Counted from the stretch's first letter, positions 8,923 through 17,061 are shown. The stretch: DNA of 39,275 nucleotides from Paenibacillus gorillae (GCF_000513275.1 NZ_CBVJ010000036.1:1-39275), one strand, 5' to 3'. Notes: a model not told the origin generated them from the sequence alone. Translations and numbers: made by a program.

Positions 8923-9495
8923 ATGAATAAATTGGAGCAAATTTTGGAGTACAATAACAACTTTGTCGAGAAGAAAGAATACGAGCAATATTTGACGACC
9001 AAATTTCCGGATCGCAAAATGGTTATCGTCACATGCATGGACACTCGTTTGACTGAGCTTCTTCCCAAAGCAATGAACTTGAAAAATGGTGATTCCAAAA
9101 TTATAAAAAACGCTGGCGCAATCATTACGCAGCCATTCGGCAACCTGATGCGAAGCGTGCTGGTCGCTGTCTATGAGCTGAAAGCGGACGAGGTATTCGT
9201 TATTGGCCACCACGATTGCGGCATGACAGGTCTTGATCCGGAGGTTGTTGTTGGCCATATGCTGGAACGCGGCATTTCCGAAGATACGATCGAGACGCTC
9301 CGCAACTCCGGTCTGAATCTGATGCGCTGGCTGACTGGCTTCGACAACGTCAAGGAAAGTGTGGAGAAAAGCGTTGGCATCGTGCGGAACCACCCGCTAT
9401 TGCCGGCAAATGTTCCTGTACACGGCTTGGCAATCAACCCTGAGACCGGTGAGCTGGATCTGATTGTCGATGGCTACAAATCCCTTAAAGGCTAA
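8923..9495 (+). CDS. Beta-class carbonic anhydrase
   Basis: The 190-residue enzyme interconverts CO2 and bicarbonate in the cytoplasm. The zinc ligands of the beta class are visible: Cys38 in TCMDTR with the Asp40-Arg42 dyad, and His96/Cys99 in GHHDCGM. The short length and overall pattern resemble the YtiB/YvdA subgroup. The ATG at 8923 follows AAGGAGGAAC; the open frame upstream is non-coding leader. A bidirectional terminator lies just downstream. Confidence 0.94.
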   Translation: MNKLEQILEYNNNFVEKKEYEQYLTTKFPDRKMVIVTCMDTRLTELLPKAMNLKNGDSKIIKNAGAIITQPFGNLMRSVLVAVYELKADEVFVIGHHDCGMTGLDPEVVVGHMLERGISEDTIETLRNSGLNLMRWLTGFDNVKESVEKSVGIVRNHPLLPANVPVHGLAINPETGELDLIVDGYKSLKG

Positions 9496-9512
9496 TCCGC
9501 TTCTATAAAAAA

Positions 9513-9554
9513 GAAGAGCCGTCTTGACGCTATTTAGCGCCGGGACGGCTCTTC
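9513..9554. terminator. Bidirectional terminator between carbonic anhydrase and DUF309 genes
   Basis: Arms GAAGAGCCGTC (9513-9523) and GACGGCTCTTC (9544-9554) form an 11-bp stem. There is an A-run on the left and a T-run (ATTTTT) on the right, so it can stop transcription from either side. The stop codon of the minus-strand DUF309 gene lies inside the loop, so its last codons form one arm. Confidence 0.88.
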
Positions 9555-10070
9555 ATTTTTCAATTCGGCTGCTGCCGCCCTTGCGGCAATGACATCACTG
9601 CGGTCGCGAAGCTTGTGACGGTGAATGACAGCGTCTTCGATGCCTGCTATTTTCCCCCACTGCAACCCCGCCGCCTGGCAGCGCTTCTGCATTTCTGACG
9701 CAAGCTGCGGATCGATGAGTTCAAAATCCATCTCCTCGTAGCCGACTAACTCGCTTGCCATAAGCTTCTCTTGTCTCTGAGAAAGAGCATGCAGCAGCTT
9801 ATCTCCGTCAACTCCAAGTCCTTTGAGCGCTGGCGGATTTAGCCGGTGCAGCGCATTTGCGTAGATTTTACGGGCACCATTGTAGTTGCCTCTGCGCAAA
9901 TGATAATGACCAACAGCCAGTTGAATCAAGCCCACCCACACTTCTGCCCGCAAATCTCCGGGATGCTCCTTCCAATATTCCTCCAGCAGCTCATGACATT
10001 CGAAAAAATCACGAGTCGCATGATATTCCATTAAATAATGCAAGTAAGCGTCCGGATAGCGCTCTTCCAT
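9534..10070 (-). CDS. DUF309 domain-containing protein
   Basis: The 178-residue product carries the DUF309 signature near its N-terminus (DFFECHELLEEYWKEH), followed by VGLIQLAVGHYHLRRGNYNGA. The family is all-helical and resembles a helical repeat; its function is not established. The C-terminal 70 residues are polar and basic. The ATG at 10070 was chosen because GGGGGAG lies just before it; two upstream in-frame ATGs lack a site. The stop codon sits within the loop of the bidirectional terminator. Confidence 0.85.
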   Translation of the reverse strand: MEERYPDAYLHYLMEYHATRDFFECHELLEEYWKEHPGDLRAEVWVGLIQLAVGHYHLRRGNYNGARKIYANALHRLNPPALKGLGVDGDKLLHALSQRQEKLMASELVGYEEMDFELIDPQLASEMQKRCQAAGLQWGKIAGIEDAVIHRHKLRDRSDVIAARAAAAELKNEEPSRR

Positions 10071-10143
10071 ACCGCACTCCCCCATTGCAAAATGAATAAA
10101 TTTTTTAATTCGCAGCATAATAGTCTATTAAAGAAAAAAAATT

Positions 10144-10171
10144 TGAAACCTTCGTTAATAATAGCCGTAAA
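10144..10171 (+). promoter_or_regulatory. ECF sigma (SigW-like) promoter
   Basis: TGAAAC (10144-10149) is separated by exactly 16 bases from CGTAAA (10166-10171). This matches the known SigW-type layout TGAAAC-N16-CGTA. It lies 53 bp upstream of the ATG at 10224. No equally good SigA promoter was found there. Confidence 0.6.
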
Positions 10172-10223
10172 TGTATATGATAGCAATGAATCCATTACAC
10201 AGAGATCTAGGAGGAGAATAGCA

Positions 10224-10661
10224 ATGAAGAAAGGGTTAGTTTTAATGCTCGCTATGATGTTGTTTCTGACGCTTGGTTTTGGACAAGTTGCAGATGCGGC
10301 AAAACGCGGTGGCGGCGGCGGAATGAAATCTCCAAAGCAAAGCTTCACGCAAACCCCTAAGAAGACGGATCAAGGCAGTGGCGTAAGCCAATCCAATCCG
10401 GGTACTAAAACAGGCGGAGCTGCTGGAACAGCTGGCGCTGCTACGAAATCCGGATTTGGCGGAAGCTTCATGAAAGGTATGCTTGTCGGCGGTTTGGCTG
10501 GTATGTTGTTCGGCGGAATGTTTGGCGGCATGGGCGCATTTGGTCAAGCACTCGGCTTCTTGGTAAACTTGCTTGCTATCGCTGCCATCGTGATGGTTAT
10601 CGTGGCCGCATTTAAGTATATTCGCAACAAAAAAACGCCTAATCCGCGGGGTCCTTATTAA
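10224..10661 (+). CDS. Gly-rich exported/membrane protein resembling the anchor region of Tim44-like proteins
   Basis: The 145-residue protein starts with a signal peptide (cleavage near VADA-AK). A Gly/Lys linker and a Thr/Gly/Ala-rich stretch follow. Then comes a Gly-rich hydrophobic segment (MLVGGLAGMLFGGMFGGMG) and a final membrane helix (about 112-132) ending in KYIRNKK. This is the order seen in the N-terminal part of bacterial Tim44-domain membrane proteins, but the C-terminal Tim44 domain is absent. The strong site AGGAGGAGAATAGCA sets the start. The stop overlaps the start of the YxcD-like gene by one base. The SigW-like promoter upstream suggests an envelope-stress role. Confidence 0.75.
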   Translation: MKKGLVLMLAMMLFLTLGFGQVADAAKRGGGGGMKSPKQSFTQTPKKTDQGSGVSQSNPGTKTGGAAGTAGAATKSGFGGSFMKGMLVGGLAGMLFGGMFGGMGAFGQALGFLVNLLAIAAIVMVIVAAFKYIRNKKTPNPRGPY

Positions 10662-10942
10662 TGACCCGGATTTACACAGATGAAATTATTAATGCCGTAT
10701 GTCTTCATATGGCAGAGCGTAAAGGCGTAAAGCCGCAGGACGTGGAAGTACAGCTATCATGGGAAGAACAATACGGCTTTACCGCAGAGGTATGGGTAAA
10801 TGGGCGCAGTCAATACTTGATTGAGTCCAACCTGCTGGAAGCGATTGAGCAGTATATGTATACAGAGTACAATCAGCGCGTATTCCGCTCCAACATTAAG
10901 TTGGATGCGGACGAAGAATTTTTCGCCGACATTACGGAATAA
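10661..10942 (+). CDS. yxcD: YxcD family protein (DUF2653)
   Basis: The 93-residue acidic protein matches the YxcD/DUF2653 family: IINAVCLHMAERKGVKP, VEVQLSWEEQYGF and a C-terminal EEFFADI. Its function is unknown. Its ATG shares one base with the preceding stop (TAATG), so the two genes form a translationally coupled pair under the SigW-like promoter. A strong terminator follows. Confidence 0.85.
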   Translation: MTRIYTDEIINAVCLHMAERKGVKPQDVEVQLSWEEQYGFTAEVWVNGRSQYLIESNLLEAIEQYMYTEYNQRVFRSNIKLDADEEFFADITE

Positions 10943-10959
10943 AATTGTTCATACGTGTA

Positions 10960-11015
10960 AAAGAGGGCATTTGCTAGCGGCCGTTTCATACGGCCGCCAA
11001 GCGAATGCCCTCTTT
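10960..11015. terminator. Strong bidirectional terminator
   Basis: A 12-bp outer stem (AAAGAGGGCATT with AATGCCCTCTTT) encloses an inner AGCGGCCGT/ACGGCCGC stem. A and T runs are on the proper sides for both directions. It separates the yxcD-like unit from the convergent ketosynthase operon. Confidence 0.9.
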
Positions 11016-11043
11016 CTGTTAGATCGGGTATGGCAGGACGCCG

Positions 11044-12276
11044 TTACGCTCTGCGAAATGCGAGCACGGCATTGACGCCTCCGAAGCCGTATGAATTCGA
11101 CACCGCGGCATTCGCCCGCGTCTCGCGAGCATGCCGGGCGACAAGATCGATATCGGCTGCCGGATCGGGTTCATCCAAATTTGTCGTTGGGGGCAGCCAT
11201 TCATTCCGCAGCGATAATAACGTAATTGCAGCCTCAATAGCACCTGAAGCACCAAGGGGATGGCCATACAACCCTTTTGTTCCGCTGACGGCTACCGGAC
11301 GGCTGCCGAACACATCACGGATGACCTTCGATTCCGTCACGTCATTGAGCAAAGTGGATGAACCATGAGCGTTGACGTAATCAATATCATCCGGCGACAG
11401 ACCGGCTGCCGCAAGCGCTTGCCTTAACGCTCTCGCCGCCTGCATGCCACTTGGCAGCGGCGCGCTCATATGGTGAGCGTCATTGGTCAGTCCAAAGCCT
11501 GCTGCTTCGCCATAAATAACGGCCCCTCGTGCCCTGGCATGATGCTCAGCTTCAATGACAAGCACCGCTGAGCCTTCTCCCATCACAAAGCCGTCGCGAT
11601 TGCGGTCGAATGGCCGGCTTGCCCCCGACGGCAATTCATTGCGCGTCGACATCGCGCGCAGCATATCGAATGCGCCGAAGGAAAGCGGCGCAAGCGGCGC
11701 TTCCGAGCCGCCTGCCAGCATTACATCAGCTTCGCCTCGCTGAATAGCCTGCATGGCTCGCCCAATTGCGACCGCGCCGGACGCACAGGACATCGCATTG
11801 GTCTCATTAGTACCTTGAAAGCCGAACTCCATCGCCAAATTGCAGGATGCCGCCCCCCCAAATACGGAGAAACCCAATGTCGGCGATACGGAACGAAACC
11901 CGCCGTTGAAGTACTGACCGCACTGCTCCTCCGCGTATGCAATGCCGCCCAGGGCACTGCCCATGAAGATGCCTGCTCGCTCCGCTTCCACGCTATCCGC
12001 GCTCAAACCAGCATCCTGAAGGGCAAGCCTCCCTCCCGCAACAGCAAGCTGGGAGTACCGGTCCATGCGATGAGCTCTCTTCTTGTCCATGTAATCCTCA
12101 GCCTGAAAGCCGTCAATTTGAGCGGCAATGCGACTGCGGAGCCCTTCGGGCGCGAAACGGTCAATGGCTTTGACCGCGCTTGTCCCCTTCTGTACCCCTT
12201 CCCATAAAGCCTGAACGCCAATGCCGATTGGCGTCACACATCCGATGCCGGTAATTACTGCTTTGATAGGACTCAT
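11044..12276 (-). CDS. Beta-ketoacyl-ACP synthase (FabF/KAS II-like)
   Basis: The 410-residue thiolase-fold enzyme has an intact condensing triad: Cys164 (MSCASG), His304 (NAHGSS) and His339 (YGHPLGASG), with Lys334 in SGTKG. It should extend acyl-ACP by decarboxylative Claisen condensation. It is the last gene of an operon with a methyltransferase, an FAD oxidoreductase and an SRPBCC cyclase-like protein, so a polyketide-type product is more likely than bulk fatty acid synthesis. No chain-length-factor or ACP gene is in the window. The ATG at 12276 has AAGGAGGAATTGCGC. An in-frame upstream extension encodes a Glu/Gln repeat with no ribosome binding site and is not included. Confidence 0.9.
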   Translation of the reverse strand: MSPIKAVITGIGCVTPIGIGVQALWEGVQKGTSAVKAIDRFAPEGLRSRIAAQIDGFQAEDYMDKKRAHRMDRYSQLAVAGGRLALQDAGLSADSVEAERAGIFMGSALGGIAYAEEQCGQYFNGGFRSVSPTLGFSVFGGAASCNLAMEFGFQGTNETNAMSCASGAVAIGRAMQAIQRGEADVMLAGGSEAPLAPLSFGAFDMLRAMSTRNELPSGASRPFDRNRDGFVMGEGSAVLVIEAEHHARARGAVIYGEAAGFGLTNDAHHMSAPLPSGMQAARALRQALAAAGLSPDDIDYVNAHGSSTLLNDVTESKVIRDVFGSRPVAVSGTKGLYGHPLGASGAIEAAITLLSLRNEWLPPTTNLDEPDPAADIDLVARHARETRANAAVSNSYGFGGVNAVLAFRRA

Positions 12277-12320
12277 GCGCAATTCCTCCTTGTATCGTTT
12301 AAAACCTTTACGCTTGGCAA

Positions 12321-12356
12321 CTTGATCTTCTTGTTCTTCTTGTTCTTCTTGTTCTT
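12321..12356. repeat. Four tandem 9-bp repeats in a pyrimidine tract
   Basis: The unit cttgttctt occurs four times (the first copy has one change). It continues into an imperfect pyrimidine-rich stretch to about 12430 (ctatttctttatttcttta and similar). On the coding strand of the operon this is a purine-rich leader of about 110 bases between the SRPBCC stop and the ketosynthase start. Confidence 0.8.
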
Positions 12357-12434
12357 CTGCACTATTCACTATTTCTTTATTTCTTTATTTCGTTACTTCT
12401 ATTTCTCCATTTCGTTTTGCTCTTTTTCGGTTTC

Positions 12435-12968
12435 TTACACTCTTATCACTTGTAACGCTTCTCTCCCTGCTTGCCTTACTTGTTCCTGCTTCTCTTGCTG
12501 TTCTTGCTTTTCCAGCTGCTCCAGCTCCGCATGCTGCTTCAAGCCTTGGAGCGTTCGGTCTGCGATAGCGTGGACGAACTTATTGCAAATGATACCAGCA
12601 AGCAATCGGCGGCCGAACGGCGGACTGTACCACCGGTGAATAATCGAGACTTTAACCGCGTCTTCTGCTACCGGCTCCAGCCGCCATTCCACCTCCATAT
12701 TCCGCGTCACACCCTTGATGTGCTTATACCGGACGACTTGCTTCACCTCATCAACTTCCATGTCGCTAGTCCACCACACCGGCCATTTCAACGGTTTGAA
12801 TGGCCGGTACGCCGCCATTTCTACTGTCCCGCCCCGATCACTGCTGCCTTGCTGGAATGATGTCCGGCGGTAATGCGGCAGCAGCTCCGGCCAACGCTCA
12901 ACCTCTCGCGCATAGTGGAATGCCGTTTCCGGCGAACAATTCATCGTCACTTCGTTATAGGTATACAT
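12435..12968 (-). CDS. SRPBCC family protein (polyketide cyclase/aromatase-like)
   Basis: The 177-residue protein has a START/SRPBCC fold pattern at residues 1-145: NCSPETAFHYAREVERWPELLPHYRR, then a long beta region with WRLEPVAEDAVKVSIIHRW. Proteins of this fold often fold or aromatise polyketide chains, or bind hydrophobic ligands. After the domain comes an unusual Gln/Glu/Lys-rich tail (LEQLEKQEQQEKQEQ) likely to form a coiled coil. Its ATG at 12968 follows GAAGGAGGCGTAGGCC, 21 bp after the oxidoreductase stop. The ketosynthase follows after a 158-bp purine-rich gap. Confidence 0.82.
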   Translation of the reverse strand: MYTYNEVTMNCSPETAFHYAREVERWPELLPHYRRTSFQQGSSDRGGTVEMAAYRPFKPLKWPVWWTSDMEVDEVKQVVRYKHIKGVTRNMEVEWRLEPVAEDAVKVSIIHRWYSPPFGRRLLAGIICNKFVHAIADRTLQGLKQHAELEQLEKQEQQEKQEQVRQAGREALQVIRV

Positions 12969-12989
12969 GGCCTACGCCTCCTTCCTCTT

Positions 12990-14198
12990 CTATCTGTGCA
13001 CAGGACGGCTGTCGCTGATGGCTGCAGCCAGCCTGTTCGTCAATGCTTCCGAAGCACCGATCACCTGCAAGCCGGCTCTCCACAGCCGCTCATATCGGCT
13101 TGCCTGCTCAATGAGCTTCTGCAGCCGCAGCGAGCCGGAAAATTCCGTTAACCGCTGCCGGTTATACCACTGCAAGGCGCGATGGCTGCCCGTCTGGAGC
13201 GCCTCCATTAAAGCAGGGGCAGCAAGCTCCGCGCTCCTTAATGCCCGGTAAATGCCTTGTCCCGTCATAGGATCATAATAGCCAGCCGCATCGCCCACGA
13301 GCACCATCCCTTCCAGTGCAGTTGAGCGAACGATACGTTCAAAGGGACCGCAGGCCAGTACATCGCCTTCGATTTCGGCATGATGGAACCTTTCCTTCAA
13401 TGCCTCCCACTGTCTGGCTTCGCTCATCAGGTAGGCCGCCTTTCCTGTTGCGGCACCTTCCATCGCTTTAAGCCCTCTTAGCGCAACCGTCATATTGGCT
13501 AGTCCGCCGCCAATCGGCGCAAGTCCAATGACTCGGTCTCCGCTCACATAGAGCTCCACTTTGCCGCTTAAGCCGTCAATTCCGTTTAATCTTGCCGTCA
13601 ACGCCGCTTTTCGCAGCTTGCCGAACCGGCTTAGATCTGCGCTCCGGGCGACAGCAGACCGAATGCCGTCTGCACCTGCAACCATTTGCGTTCGCACCAT
13701 TTGCGGCCGCTGCCCATCGCCCAATCGTCGAACCTCGACGCCGATTAGACGGCCCTTTTCCCAGATCAAGCGCTCCAGCCTCGTCTTTTCCTCAAATACG
13801 ACGCCAGCACGGTATGCCTGCTCAATCAGCCAGCCATCCAGCAGCTCTCGCTTACAGCCGATGCCATAGCGGTTATCGCCATAGGAAGCAGCAAGTGTCG
13901 TCATTCGGCTTGAGCCCACAGCAGCACTGTTAAGCTGCCAGCCGTTCAGCACCGAATGCGGAATTGAAGCTTCATGAAGCCATTCATCCGCCTGTCGCCC
14001 GTCGTACAAACGGCTTAGCGTCTGAACAGCACCCGGATTAAGCGACTCGCCGCATGGCTTCCGTCTAGGGAAAGGTGCCGCGTCAACCATGAGTACTTTC
14101 GCACCTTGCAGCGCAAGCAGTCTTGAAAGCACACTTCCCGCCGGCCCTGCACCGGCAACGACAACATCATATGCGCATTCCAACGTCCCGCTACACAT
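12990..14198 (-). CDS. FAD-dependent oxidoreductase (geranylgeranyl-reductase/aromatic-hydroxylase-like)
   Basis: The 402-residue flavoprotein has the N-terminal dinucleotide motif GAGPAG (16-21), a mid-protein GADGIRS (175-181) and the second FAD motif VGDAAGYYDPMTGQGI (from 301). Family members reduce isoprenoid chains or hydroxylate/halogenate aromatic or polyketide substrates; which applies is not decided by sequence. The ATG at 14198 shares its A with the TGA stop of the methyltransferase gene, so the two are translationally coupled. Confidence 0.87.
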   Translation of the reverse strand: MCSGTLECAYDVVVAGAGPAGSVLSRLLALQGAKVLMVDAAPFPRRKPCGESLNPGAVQTLSRLYDGRQADEWLHEASIPHSVLNGWQLNSAAVGSSRMTTLAASYGDNRYGIGCKRELLDGWLIEQAYRAGVVFEEKTRLERLIWEKGRLIGVEVRRLGDGQRPQMVRTQMVAGADGIRSAVARSADLSRFGKLRKAALTARLNGIDGLSGKVELYVSGDRVIGLAPIGGGLANMTVALRGLKAMEGAATGKAAYLMSEARQWEALKERFHHAEIEGDVLACGPFERIVRSTALEGMVLVGDAAGYYDPMTGQGIYRALRSAELAAPALMEALQTGSHRALQWYNRQRLTEFSGSLRLQKLIEQASRYERLWRAGLQVIGASEALTNRLAAAISDSRPVHR

Positions 14199-14902
14199 CA
14201 GCTTTCTCCTACGAGGGCGAGCCGGAATGGAAAATGCCGTCGAACCGATGCCTCGACACCCGCCTGCCTAATTAATGCCCTAGCTTCTCCCACTGTGAAG
14301 GAGCGCTGAACGGACAGAGGACCGTCATGCTTTGTGACGGGGCTTTGCCAGACATAACGCGCCAGCAGCTTGGCAGCGGCATAGGCTACCGTATGACGTT
14401 CAAGATCGGTAATAACCCAGCCGATTCTTGAGACCCGGTTCATTTCCTGAAGCAGCTTGACTGCAGCCTCATCGTCCATATGATGCAGTGCCAAATTGCT
14501 GAATGCGATATCAAAGCTGTTGTCTGCGTAGGGCAGCGCAGTGCCGTCTGCTTGTCTCACCTGCACCGCCGTATCCTCCGCCGTCCTTCGCTCCGCCAGC
14601 TTCACGATATCGGGATGCATATCAACACCGACAATAGAGACGGCCAATCCTTTTCTGCGGCATCGCGCTGCCAGCGCAAGCGGAATATCCGCAAGGCCAG
14701 TGGCGACATCCAATACCGTTATATCTTCCTTTCGTCCGACACGGAGCAGCAGCCGGTCCAAATGATTGAATAAAGCGGGATTGCCGCCCAAATACCGGTT
14801 GACATCCCAAACCTCGCCCAAGCTGAACTCCAGCTCCTCCGGCGCGACGCGCTGATCGCCCTCATCATCGTCCAGCCACTCCTTTGTCATAAGCCGATTC
14901 AC
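14198..14902 (-). CDS. Class I SAM-dependent methyltransferase
   Basis: The 234-residue protein has SAM motif I VLDVATGLADIP (63-74), an acidic motif II in VDMHPDI, and a post-motif NSFDIAFSNLALHHM typical of UbiE/Methyltransf_11 enzymes. It is the first gene of the four-gene operon and could methylate the polyketide-like product. The start is taken as a GTG at 14902 because GAAGGAGG lies seven bases upstream; an ATG at 14890 is the alternative. The acidic DDDEGDQ stretch near the N-terminus is not part of the core fold. Confidence 0.87.
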   Translation of the reverse strand: MNRLMTKEWLDDDEGDQRVAPEELEFSLGEVWDVNRYLGGNPALFNHLDRLLLRVGRKEDITVLDVATGLADIPLALAARCRRKGLAVSIVGVDMHPDIVKLAERRTAEDTAVQVRQADGTALPYADNSFDIAFSNLALHHMDDEAAVKLLQEMNRVSRIGWVITDLERHTVAYAAAKLLARYVWQSPVTKHDGPLSVQRSFTVGEARALIRQAGVEASVRRHFPFRLALVGES

Positions 14903-15084
14903 AAGGCAGCCTCCTTCTCGTTTTGCTTATTGTTATTGTTTTCCACTTTTTTTATCCGCCTTTGCCGGGCTTTTGCTGGAATTATTTACACCGGGTCCTT
15001 TCGACAGTATTCGCCGCAACCTCTGCGAATCTAGCGCGTCTATTAATAGGAGTACTGAGAGGAGTGTGATGAAAGCAAGTGTTG

Positions 15085-17004
15085 ATGAGGAGAATGACAG
15101 CGATGGTGCTGCTTCTGTTCGCCGCCTATACCTTAACAGCTTCAGCGGCAAACGCAGCCAGCCCATCCGTTGCCGCAATGACGAAGTATCGTGTCTATCA
15201 GAACGACAAGGCTTTGAAAGAATTCGCCACCGAGAAGCAGGCGATCGCCTACGCAAGCGGATTCGAGTACAGCCATGTCGAGGGGATTACTGGCCGTACA
15301 TGGGTTTGGGACAACTTCCCGCGATACAAAATCTATCAAGGAAGCAAATCCAGCACCAAGTGGGAATTCCGCACTTATGAGCAAGCTTTGGCAGCCGCCT
15401 CCAAGCTGACCGGCGTACATATTCGAGATTTGGAGAAACCGGGCTGGATCTATCAATCCTATGCCAAATATCAGCTTTACCAAGGCGAGAATACGAAGGA
15501 TAGCTGGGGATTCACGACGCTCGCAGCAGCGAAGAAAGAGGCTGCGAAATGGACTGGCTCCCATGTCATGGAGCTCTCGACGAATCAATGGGTGTGGGAT
15601 AACTTGACCACTGCCCAGAAAACGAAGCTTCGCCAAGGCAGCGCGATTTATGAAATCTCCGTTGATGGCGAGACTGCCCAGCAGTCGAAGTCCTATCCTT
15701 TTCTATACGATGCAATCAAGGCGGCTTCTTCTATAACAGGCAGTACCATCGTGAATACGAAAACAGGAAAAATCGTTCATTCCAACGTACCGGCTTACAC
15801 CGTCTCGCAGAGCGGCAAGCCGATCAAGGCATTTGTGAGCTTGGACAAAGCGATTCAATTCGCGACATACTATGCCAACTCGGAAATTTCCTTCCAAGGC
15901 GCAGTCTGGTGGACGAATAGCGCTTACCTAACTGTCTATCAGAGCGATAAGAAGCTGAAAAGCTTCCACACGCTGAAATCCGCGCTGGCTTATGCCAAAG
16001 GCTACTCCAACAGCTCGATTCGCAATCCGGACGATCGCAAGCTTTGGAGCAATACGAAAGCACTCGTCTATCTAGGCTGGAACGGCAGCTCCAGCACCTC
16101 TGTCATATTGGGCCATGTTGCCAATACGCAAGGGCTTAACATCGACTCGCCAACCTGGTTCGAGCTTGGCGCTGCCGACGGCACGCTGAAGGATAATTCC
16201 GATCCTTTTGTTGTTGCAACGCTGAAGGAGAAGGGCATTCTCGTCATGCCGCTCTTGCACAACCAGTTCGACAAGAAGATGACAACAGCGTTTCTAGCAG
16301 ATGCGAAAGCACAGCAGGACTTCATTGCCCGTCTCGTTGACCGGCTTTCTGCGCTTGGCGTATACGGCCTGAACCTCGACTTCGAGGAAGTCGCAGGAAC
16401 GGACCGCGCAGCCTATACCGCATTCGTCAAGGCGCTGGCTAAAACCGTGCATGATAAGGGGATGAAGCTGTCCATCGACCTGCCTCGCGGCAGCGCTAGC
16501 TGGAATCATCTGACCGCCTATGATCATGCTGCGTTAGCAACGATCGTCGATACGATCATCATAATGGCTTACGATCAATTCTGGAGCACAAGCCCTGCCC
16601 CAGGTCCGGTTGCCGGTCTGAAATGGGTTGAAGAAGGCGTCCAGCAGTTTCTGTCCTACGGCATTCCGCGCGACAAGCTGATGCTGGGCATTCCGTTCTA
16701 CGTACGGGAATGGAAGCTGGACAGCAGCGGCAAGCTGGTCAGCAACCGGGCCGTCTACATGAAGGATGTTCCGAAGCTGATTGCCGATACAGGTGCTACA
16801 GGCACTGCCGATCCTGAATACGGGATGACGAAGTATTCGTATGTGAAGGATGGCTTCACTTACCTGTTCTGGGCGGAAACGACCGCAACGGTACAAGCCC
16901 GAATCGATATCGCGAAAAAATACGATCTGGCCGGTATTGGCGCTTGGCGTCTCGGCTATGAAAGCTCAGACCTCTGGACGATGATGCTTCGCAATCAGTC
17001 CTAA
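15085..17004 (+). CDS. Secreted GH18 (YaaH/chitinase-like) protein with six N-terminal repeats
   Basis: The 639-residue product has a signal peptide (MRRMTAMVLLLFAAYT, cleavage near ANA). Six repeats of about 47 residues follow, each starting with a Tyr/Gln-type strand (such as YRVYQ, YKIYQ, YQLYQ) and ending near a Trp. A GH18 barrel spans about 330-635. The catalytic region LNLDFEEV carries Asp432 and the acid Glu434; IIMAYDQFW is the later GH18 strand. It probably hydrolyses a GlcNAc-containing polymer outside the cell or in the spore envelope. The start is uncertain: ATG 15085 gives a positively charged signal peptide but a weak binding site, with GTG 15079 and ATG 15103 as alternatives. 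No partner genes are adjacent. Confidence 0.87.
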   Translation: MRRMTAMVLLLFAAYTLTASAANAASPSVAAMTKYRVYQNDKALKEFATEKQAIAYASGFEYSHVEGITGRTWVWDNFPRYKIYQGSKSSTKWEFRTYEQALAAASKLTGVHIRDLEKPGWIYQSYAKYQLYQGENTKDSWGFTTLAAAKKEAAKWTGSHVMELSTNQWVWDNLTTAQKTKLRQGSAIYEISVDGETAQQSKSYPFLYDAIKAASSITGSTIVNTKTGKIVHSNVPAYTVSQSGKPIKAFVSLDKAIQFATYYANSEISFQGAVWWTNSAYLTVYQSDKKLKSFHTLKSALAYAKGYSNSSIRNPDDRKLWSNTKALVYLGWNGSSSTSVILGHVANTQGLNIDSPTWFELGAADGTLKDNSDPFVVATLKEKGILVMPLLHNQFDKKMTTAFLADAKAQQDFIARLVDRLSALGVYGLNLDFEEVAGTDRAAYTAFVKALAKTVHDKGMKLSIDLPRGSASWNHLTAYDHAALATIVDTIIIMAYDQFWSTSPAPGPVAGLKWVEEGVQQFLSYGIPRDKLMLGIPFYVREWKLDSSGKLVSNRAVYMKDVPKLIADTGATGTADPEYGMTKYSYVKDGFTYLFWAETTATVQARIDIAKKYDLAGIGAWRLGYESSDLWTMMLRNQS

Positions 17005-17017
17005 CGAAATAAACAGC

Positions 17018-17061
17018 AAAAATCCCCGGTTCCCATCAACTTGATGGAAACCGGGGATTTT
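17018..17061. terminator. Bidirectional terminator
   Basis: Arms AAAATCCCCGGTT and AACCGGGGATTTT, with an inner CCATC/GATGG pair, form a long stem. It serves the GH18 gene (plus) and the adenine deaminase operon (minus). Confidence 0.92.

Noticed and set aside
12277..12369. Longer N-terminus for the ketosynthase beginning at 12369
   Set aside because: The upstream ATG lacks a ribosome binding site, the extension is low-complexity Glu/Gln repeat, and the ATG at 12276 has an excellent site and matches the usual start of the family.
15069..15380. Frame starting at the ATG at 15069, with the better-placed ribosome binding site before the GH18 gene
   Set aside because: It encodes a charged sequence without signal peptide or family motif and runs through the GH18 repeats in the wrong frame.
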